Shown: positions 58,308-64,000 of the stretch, in pieces
Position numbering within the stretch: position 1 is the stretch's first letter
Layout of the letters: the number at the start of each line of letters is the position of its first letter
Assembly (NCBI RefSeq): GCF_000247815.1
Contig: NC_021678.1
Coordinates: 24,815,036-24,879,035 of the forward strand
Direction: 5' to 3'
From: Ficedula albicollis
Lineage: Eukaryota > Chordata > Aves > Passeriformes > Muscicapidae
Length of the DNA stretch: 64,000 bases
Position numbers and translations under genes: made by a program
The notes under the pieces: generated by a model
Database searches by the model: none
The model's input: only the letters and a program-made list of their open reading frames with translations
Told to the model about the DNA's origin: nothing

Positions 58308-59193
58308 ATCACAGTTTGCTGAGATCGCCTCAGTTTCGTTGATGGAAAACTTGCATGAAATACAAGTGATTTGTACAAGTGTTTGAGTGAAGAGGATGGT
58401 TTACAATGTTTAAAATAACTGAGTATACAAGTATTTAATAGTGTGCCATTGTATTTACCATTGTACCTCAGACCCACCTCAGGTGCCTCACCCTGCCCCA
58501 CAATAACCTGCAAGCACAGAACGACTGTCCTGAACAATTTAGGGATGGGGTTAAGAACACACTTTAATTGGGCTGTTTACATTAAAGATTATTTTTCACC
58601 AGTGTTTAAAAATCCAGAAATAATACAAAAATATTTTTTAAAGATAAACAAATTATGTTTAAAAGTGCTTTGGTTCAGCCCCTGTGTGTGTCCTGTCTTG
58701 CTGTGCTGCTATAAATGAGCGCCACTTGGGGTCGGCAGGGCTGGTAGAGAGGGAATCCCAGAGGGGGAATTTTTCATGGGGGCCTTGTGGGCTCATCTGA
58801 TCCCTGACAAACCAGGCGTTTGGTGGGGATGAGATTGGGTTTTTTTCTGTATAGTTGGCTAGTTGTTTAAAACCTCAGGTTTTTACATTCCTGAGAGTAG
58901 CACAAGAAGCCTGGACTAGGTGAGATAGGAAGACCTTGTCAGGCCAAGGACATCAGCCTGGGAGCTCAGGGGCATGAAACCAAACAAACATCAGTAACAG
59001 GAGCAAACACCCACACCAGGACCATGCTGGACACACACAAGAGACATTCAGATCTGAACTATCAACTCTAAGGGGTCAGCTGAGCAGTGAGGATGTTTTA
59101 GCATTAAGGCAGTGAAGACTCAAGCTAATTCTCTACAGGCTGCTGGGAATGCTGCCCTGTGCAGCTGAACTGAGAACTGAGCTACCTCTTTCC

Positions 59194-59243
59194 TTAAACA
59201 CCAGCACTTCTTCTTTTTCTTCTGCCAACATACAGCTGTTCAC
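59194..59243 (-). CDS. COL17A1: COL17A1 last coding exon
   Basis: Completes a glycine codon, then encodes [15 protein letters not shown] and TAA (59194-59196). The basic RRKRR cluster corresponds to the arginine-rich tail of the human protein. Acceptor GGTCCCCAG. Confidence 0.95.
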
Positions 59244-62200
59244 CTGGGGACCAGAAAAATCAAAAGGAGAGTTAGTTGAAAAGACCACGTAAAAAGACCA
59301 AAGATTCAAACCAAATAACTGGGCTGTTTTCCAGCTATTCCCAGGGATGAGCTGGTGCCACTCCCTGACAGTCAAATCCAGCTCTCCTGGGGATGGCACA
59401 TGTTCCTACCTTTCTCTCCCTTTTCTCCTTTTGGTCCCCTGTGCCCTTGTCGTCCTGGTGGGCCCACTGGCCCAGGGTCACCTGGAGGAATGAGAAGACC
59501 AAGTTTGCCCTTGAGCTCAAGTGACCCACAGACAGCTATAGGCCAGGGGAAGGGACACCAAATCAGGAACACGCATTGGCTGAGATCCTGAAGGTGCCAC
59601 CTTCACTGTCAGAGGGTGTGGCCTTGCACAGTGCTGTGACCTCTGTGGTCAGAGTGCTACTTCCTGGGCATCACAAGGCTGAAGAGGGAAAGGATGACAA
59701 GCCTTACCTTTGGGTCCACGATAACCCCTCTCCCCTTTTTCACCGGGTGGCCCCTGGATGGCACCATGTGCTGGAGAGGGAAATGAAGGAGAAAATGAGT
59801 GACTGAGAGGAAGCACTGCCACTCAGAGAAGCTGTGAGTCACACTGGAAGGACATTTCTCTTGGTTAGATGGGATTAGACTGACAGTGAGGTTTTTAAAC
59901 CGGGTTTTGATCCCAACAAAGTCCCAAGGACAGGCTATGATGTCATTTCACCAGCACTGCTCTGTCATTTTCTCTGAGTGTCCTGGCTGTCACTAGGGCT
60001 GGAGCTGGCCCATGCTCAGGGTAGGGAATCTGAGAGCAGAGTGAGCAGCTGGCTCATGTTTTTGTACATGTGCCAGCCCAGCCATGTTAAATGGGCCACA
60101 GAGCCTGCAAGCACAGAGGCCTTCAGGGTTTGGGATGAGTTTCCTACAAACAGTGGGAAAACTGATGTCCTTCCTAATGATAAGATTGCACCTCCCCAGC
60201 AAGGAAGGAAGGAGATGGAAAGACTCCCATCTTCAACTTTGACTTTTGCAGTGTGCAAAGGTGAGTTGATCAGTAGGTCTGTGAGAAGTTGGGGAGATCT
60301 AATATGCATGAACCAGAAATGCCAAGTCAAAATGTCACTCACTTCTAAAGAAGTCCATAAGGTCTGCGGTGACATTGCCATAGGCGGCAAAGACCTTGCT
60401 GATGCCAGGGGGACCAGGAGGCCCTGGGGGACCTGCAGGTCCCTGTGCAGTGTAAGACATCAGGTCCTGGAGAATACCTCTGCCTGTGGAATTAAAGATG
60501 TCATTTGAAAGGAGCTCTGGGAGAACTGTGGCTGCATGCTGAGGCAGAAGTGGGAGAGCTGTAGGCAGCAGGAAGGAGAGGGAAGCGAACAGCGCGACCA
60601 GGCACAGGGGGTTTGGAATTGTAGCCTGGGATAGGGAGGGTCAGGATGAGCAGGAATTCCACTCACTCTGCAGGCTCTCTGACACACGGAGTGCCAGCTC
60701 ATTGTAATCCAGAGAACCAGTGAAGGAGCTGCTGTAGGATCTGCTCAACCCTGCTGATCTCCTGTGTGATTCCTCCTCTGTCAGCAGCCCATCGAAGGAC
60801 CCATCAGTGCCCATGGAGGCATCGTAGGCACCATCGCTGCCCACTGAGGCGTGGTAAGAGGACATGCTGCTCGTGGAGCTGCCATACGAGCTGCCTGTGC
60901 CCAGGGAGCCCCTGCGGGAGCCCTCAGCACCAAGGGATCCTCCCTGCAAGTGCTCAGATGCTCGTAAACCTTGATAGGATGAAGACATAGACCCAGACAC
61001 AAAGCCACTGTCTCCTTTGGGTCCTGGTGGTCCTGGGGGTCCAGGGGGTCCTGAGATGTAGCTTCGAACTTCATCACCTGCAAAATACAAGGGGGAAGCT
61101 TCAGGGACACTGGGCTTAACAGAGGTCCTGTGCTACCACTTGAATGAAGACTGGAGTGTGAAGTTCTGTCCCACCAACCATTACAGTGACCCTCGTCCAG
61201 TGCCGTTTCTCAGGCAGCAGGTACACGTCAACCTTGAACTCTACAGATGGCAAGAGACCCTCCTCCTTGCCACCTCTCCCACAATTTTGTGTGCCCAATC
61301 TTGGGAACATGCCCAATAAGTTTGCCGAAGGGAGCACTCTTCAGGGCAATTTCAACACCTCTGTCAAAAGAGCCATGCTGTGACCAGTTTTCCAAAACTG
61401 AGGTGTTTTTGAAAGCCTGCCTTGGATGACCTGCCAGGATGAGCTCAGACCATTGGTGCTTCATAGCTAGCTCAGTGCTGCCTTCCAACCCCTCCATTAC
61501 CCATGGCTCTGTGGGCAGGTGTTTGCCAAAGAAAATGCTTTTCCCATGGTAAAACTCTGCTGGTGACCTTACTAGGGACCTATGTTCAGCATAGGCCAAT
61601 TGTAACTACCCAGTGGTTGTCCCTGGATGGTGTTGCCTTACTCTTCAGGTACTGGATCAGCTCACTCCTGAACTCGTCACTGTTGGTGATGTCAGCATAG
61701 GACAGGAGGCCGGTTCCAGAGAAACCTGGCGGTCCTGGAGGGCCAGGAGGGCCAGGTGGACCCCGGACTCCAGAGAGGGAAGAGTATCCAACATCTTGAG
61801 AGAGAGAAAGAATTAATTTTCCATTAGTGAGAGGATAAGGAAATTTCACATGCCTGGGGATCTTGAAAGTTTAAAGGCTCCAACCCCAAATTCCATCCCT
61901 TTACAGACAACATTGACAAAATTATTTTCTTTACAGTGACTTTGTTCCCAGTGTGCAGTCACATCCCTGCTAAGCTAAATCTCAGCCTCAGTCCCCTCAC
62001 CATCTACAAACAGAATCACCCTGCCAGCCGTATGAAAAACAAGTACTTTACTTTGAAGGTAGGCAGAGACGTCCTCCAGAGAGGTGCCTGGTGACCCAGG
62101 GATCCCTGGAGGTCCTGGGGGGCCTGCAGGACCAGGGGGCCCAACAATACCACTGAATTCAGAGTCTGTAAAACACAAGGGAAGAGAAGAGGTCACCCAA

Positions 62201-63911
62201 ACAACCACAACCCTAATGAATGCTCCTTGACAATACAGATTATGCCAGATACAGCCAAGTAGAAGCCTTCTTGGTGCACCTCACTGGACAATCTGGTGAT
62301 TCCAAAGAGAGTAAAGTCCCTATTTTTAAAATATACTTTTAAAGAGGCATAAGAAACCATGCCTTTATGCTGCAGAGTTTGGATATGACAAAGGGCTCCT
62401 TCATGCCCATCTCCAAGACAGCCCCACTGCTGTTGCTCCTCACAGGAGCATGGTGTTCCAGCTGCAGCCCCCTGTGGGGTGTGCAGGTGCTAGCAGAGGC
62501 CTGCAGTGCTGCTAAAGACAAAGGGCCATCAGAGGGTTATTTGTGATGATAGGCAAAAAGGGAAATTTTATGACTGAGGCTGTAAAAAACATCTGGGGAC
62601 ACAAAGAACCTCATGGCAGGGGAGTGAAGAAGTTGGCTTACTTCGCAGGTATGCTGTCAGGTCACTATAAGATATACCAGGTGACCCTGGAGGCCCAGGT
62701 GGTCCAGGCAGTCCAATGCTCATCCCAGAACCTGCCAAATCAAACAGATTCACATTATCAGATCCGAGCAGGCTGTTACAGTGTGAGCAGGCAGGCCACA
62801 GGGCTTATTCAAAGGGCTTATTCACAGGCAATGCAGGAGGGGCTCCCAGCAACAGCTGCGACAGGAGCCAGAGCTCAAACCTTGCTCTGGATTGTGACTT
62901 TGCCGTGACAATCCCAAGCACACCCACAGACAAGCAGGCAGCAGGCTTCTATTGCTGGCAAAAGCTCTGTACCTCATGAACCCTTAACGTGTTAGGGGTA
63001 CCCCTGGACTTGTAACTCAGCTGCAACCCTGATGCATGTGCTGCTCTCCCTGTGTCTGCAGCTCCGGGGCAATGCTCTGCACTTTGTGATCTGCGTTAAT
63101 GAAATGTCTCTGCGGATAAAATGCAGCTGTCCCGCCTGAGCCACTGGAGTGCTGCAGTTTCCTGTTGGAAATTCCCTCCATCTTAGGAGCAGTCCACTAG
63201 TGAGATCTGGTCTCAAAGAGCAGTTCAGAGAAACCGAGCATGGATCAGGCTGTGTTTTTAAGCAGACAGTTGCAGCTACCGGGATTAGGCGTTTTAGCAC
63301 TGCTGCTGGGGATGCTCAAAGGGTGCTCTCTGTTAAACAGCTCTTACATGTCATATCACCCCTTTACAGATGGGAAAATGAAGCAGAGACATAGAATATG
63401 TTTCAACTAACTTTTAAGAGTCTGTTGCCTGAGCTGCCTTGACAGACCAACTCTTTCACAGGGAAATATATCCTGACCACAGAGATAAAGGTTAGAAAGG
63501 CACTTAAAGGTGTTGATGGGACTTCTTAGATGGCTAAGATGAAATTTTGCTCCTAAGCTCAAATTTTAACAAAGAAAGGATTCATTACTAGTCTGTGGAT
63601 GGTATCTTAGCTACAGGGTATCTTTGTTCTCTTCCAAGTCTCTCACAGTCCCTGTGAGGAGGTCTCTGTCCATAGGAATTCACACAATTAGCACTGGAAT
63701 AGTTTCTACTGACTTGACAGCATGAGCTTTGTACTGGGCTCCCAAAGGAACAGAGGGAAGCACACACTAATAAAACCATTACTTGACAAGTAGCTGATAA
63801 ACCTCCTGGTCAGCTCATCATAGTCCAGTGACAGAGACATTCCATCTCCCCCTGGTCCAGGAGGCCCCGGTGGGCCCCGAGGTCCAATGAGATACTGACG
63901 AATTTCTTCTC
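59194..63911 (-). CDS. COL17A1: Collagen type XVII alpha 1 (BP180), C-terminal part, nine exons
   Basis: COL17A1 is a type II transmembrane, trimeric collagen of hemidesmosomes. It links the keratinocyte keratin network to laminin-332 in the basement membrane. Nine exons (63783-63911, 62642-62731, 62052-62165, 61642-61794, 60667-61077, 60343-60483, 59708-59770, 59410-59481, 59194-59243), all split in phase 1, give the last 406 residues. They alternate short Gly-X-Y tracts (GPPGPPG) with short non-collagenous segments such as [15 protein letters not shown] and [10 protein letters not shown]. The end matches mammalian COL17A1: [32 protein letters not shown], then [16 protein letters not shown] and TAA. 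The N-terminal cytoplasmic, transmembrane and NC16A parts lie beyond the window end. No frameshift or stop is present. Confidence 0.96.
59410..59481 (-). CDS. COL17A1: COL17A1 penultimate coding exon, Gly-X-Y
   Basis: 24 codons of collagen triplets: [20 protein letters not shown] then GEKG. Acceptor TTCCTCCAG, donor GTAGGA. Confidence 0.95.
59708..59770 (-). CDS. COL17A1: COL17A1 coding exon (GAIQGPPG)
   Basis: 63 nt encoding [20 protein letters not shown] and KG, the start of the last collagenous domain. Acceptor CCTCTCCAG, donor GTAAGG. Confidence 0.95.
59771..60342 (-). other. COL17A1: COL17A1 intron (572 bp)
   Basis: No exon or repeat recognised. A 176-residue open frame on the + strand (59978-60508) crosses this intron and the neighbouring exon but has no recognisable domain. 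Confidence 0.8.
60343..60483 (-). CDS. COL17A1: COL17A1 coding exon ([16 protein letters not shown])
   Basis: 141 nt encoding [20 protein letters not shown], more GPP triplets, and the highly conserved [20 protein letters not shown] segment. Acceptor AATTCCACAG, donor GTGAGT. Confidence 0.96.
60667..61077 (-). CDS. COL17A1: COL17A1 large exon with Ser/Gly-rich non-collagenous segment
   Basis: 411 nt, the largest COL17A1 exon in the window. It starts [20 protein letters not shown], then has about 85 residues rich in Ser, Gly, Tyr and Ala with loose repeats ([40 protein letters not shown]), then [20 protein letters not shown]. It contains no Gly-X-Y after the first tract. Acceptor TATTTTGCAG, donor GTGAGT. 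Confidence 0.95.
61078..61641 (-). other. COL17A1: COL17A1 intron (564 bp)
   Basis: No additional exon recognised. Open frames on both strands here are unsupported by splice sites or domains. Confidence 0.8.
61642..61794 (-). CDS. COL17A1: COL17A1 coding exon ([19 protein letters not shown])
   Basis: 153 nt: [20 protein letters not shown] then [20 protein letters not shown] and [10 protein letters not shown]. Acceptor CTCTCTCAAG, donor GTAAGG. Confidence 0.95.
62052..62165 (-). CDS. COL17A1: COL17A1 coding exon (SLEDVSAYL)
   Basis: 114 nt: [20 protein letters not shown] then [17 protein letters not shown]. Acceptor GTTTTACAG, donor GTAAAG. Confidence 0.95.
62166..62641 (-). other. COL17A1: COL17A1 intron (476 bp)
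   Basis: Plain intron with no element recognised. Confidence 0.8.
62642..62731 (-). CDS. COL17A1: COL17A1 coding exon (SYSDLTAYL)
   Basis: 90 nt: [20 protein letters not shown] then YSDLTAYLR. Acceptor GATTTGGCAG, donor GTAAGC. Confidence 0.95.
62732..63782 (-). other. COL17A1: COL17A1 intron (1.05 kb)
   Basis: The longest COL17A1 intron in the window. I see no exon, although a very short collagenous exon could be missed. The flanking exons are both phase 1, so the frame is continuous without one. Confidence 0.75.
63783..63911 (-). CDS. COL17A1: COL17A1 coding exon, most upstream in window
   Basis: 129 nt: [20 protein letters not shown] then [20 protein letters not shown] and LS. Acceptor ATTTCTAG, donor GTAATG. 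63912-64000 is the next intron; the gene continues past the window. Confidence 0.95.
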
Positions 63912-64000
63912 CTAGAAATGAAAACAAGCATCTTTTAAGGCTGTCCAGCTGCTGCACAGACACCAAGAGTGAGGAGTTCCCAGCCTGTGAGCTGAACCCC

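Larger units (their letters stand above)
53237..58325 (+). other. SLK: SLK 3' untranslated region (long form)
   Basis: AT-rich sequence without a further coding exon, running from the stop to the distal poly(A) signal. Human SLK also has a multi-kilobase 3' UTR. Reading frames within are short and unrecognised. It contains a proximal poly(A) site at 56058 and a 103-bp tandem duplication at 57711-57916. Confidence 0.65.
58240..59193 (-). other. COL17A1: COL17A1 3' untranslated region
   Basis: Non-coding sequence on the - strand after the TAA stop. Two ATTAAA variant signals (58563-58568 and 58434-58439) could give shorter forms. It overlaps the presumed end of the SLK 3' UTR by less than about 100 bases. 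Confidence 0.6.

Noticed and set aside
59978..60508. 176-codon + strand open frame over COL17A1
   Set aside because: It crosses a verified - strand COL17A1 exon and intron, has no recognised domain, and its codons over the exon are the reverse of Gly-Pro-rich sequence.

Overview
The window is vertebrate nuclear DNA, most likely from a bird and possibly a songbird. This rests on bird-type CR1 LINE fragments, fairly compact introns, and the gene order SLK then COL17A1, tail to tail, which is the known vertebrate order. It holds one complete multi-exon gene on the + strand and the 3' part of a second gene on the - strand.

Layout. Positions 1-6.2 kb are intergenic, with no coding exon I can support. 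They contain a CR1 reverse-transcriptase fragment (about 2745-3470), a 75-bp and a 261-bp tandem duplication, and several short perfect inverted repeats. From about 6.2 to 8.6 kb is a GC/CpG-rich island, the SLK promoter and first exon, interrupted by an uninterrupted 690-base run of C (7136-7825) that is almost certainly an assembly or sequencing artefact. SLK runs from its ATG at 8152 to its stop at 53236 in 19 coding exons. Every splice junction is GT-AG and the phases join without a frameshift into 3,792 nt (1,263 residues). The predicted protein has an intact STE20-family kinase domain, a long acidic linker and a C-terminal coiled-coil ATH/PKK region. The SLK 3' UTR follows, with poly(A) signals at 56058 and 58302. 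The last nine coding exons of COL17A1 (collagen XVII, a hemidesmosome transmembrane collagen) lie on the - strand between 63911 and 59194. Its poly(A) signal, at about 58253-58258, lies so close to the SLK distal signal that the two mature 3' ends probably overlap.

The two genes do not form a pathway; they are conserved neighbours. SLK regulates actin and microtubule turnover, ERM phosphorylation and apoptosis-linked cytoskeletal remodelling. COL17A1 anchors basal keratinocytes to the basement membrane.

The most unusual signals are structural. The first is the 690-bp poly-C in the SLK promoter. The second is a set of at least nine direct tandem duplications (unit 25 to 551 bp, 2-3 copies, high identity) spread over intergenic, intronic, UTR and coding DNA. 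One of these adds an in-frame 25-residue repeat to the SLK linker, and one is an apparently identical 487-bp direct repeat in intron 7. I found no RNA gene, CRISPR array or undescribed multi-gene system.
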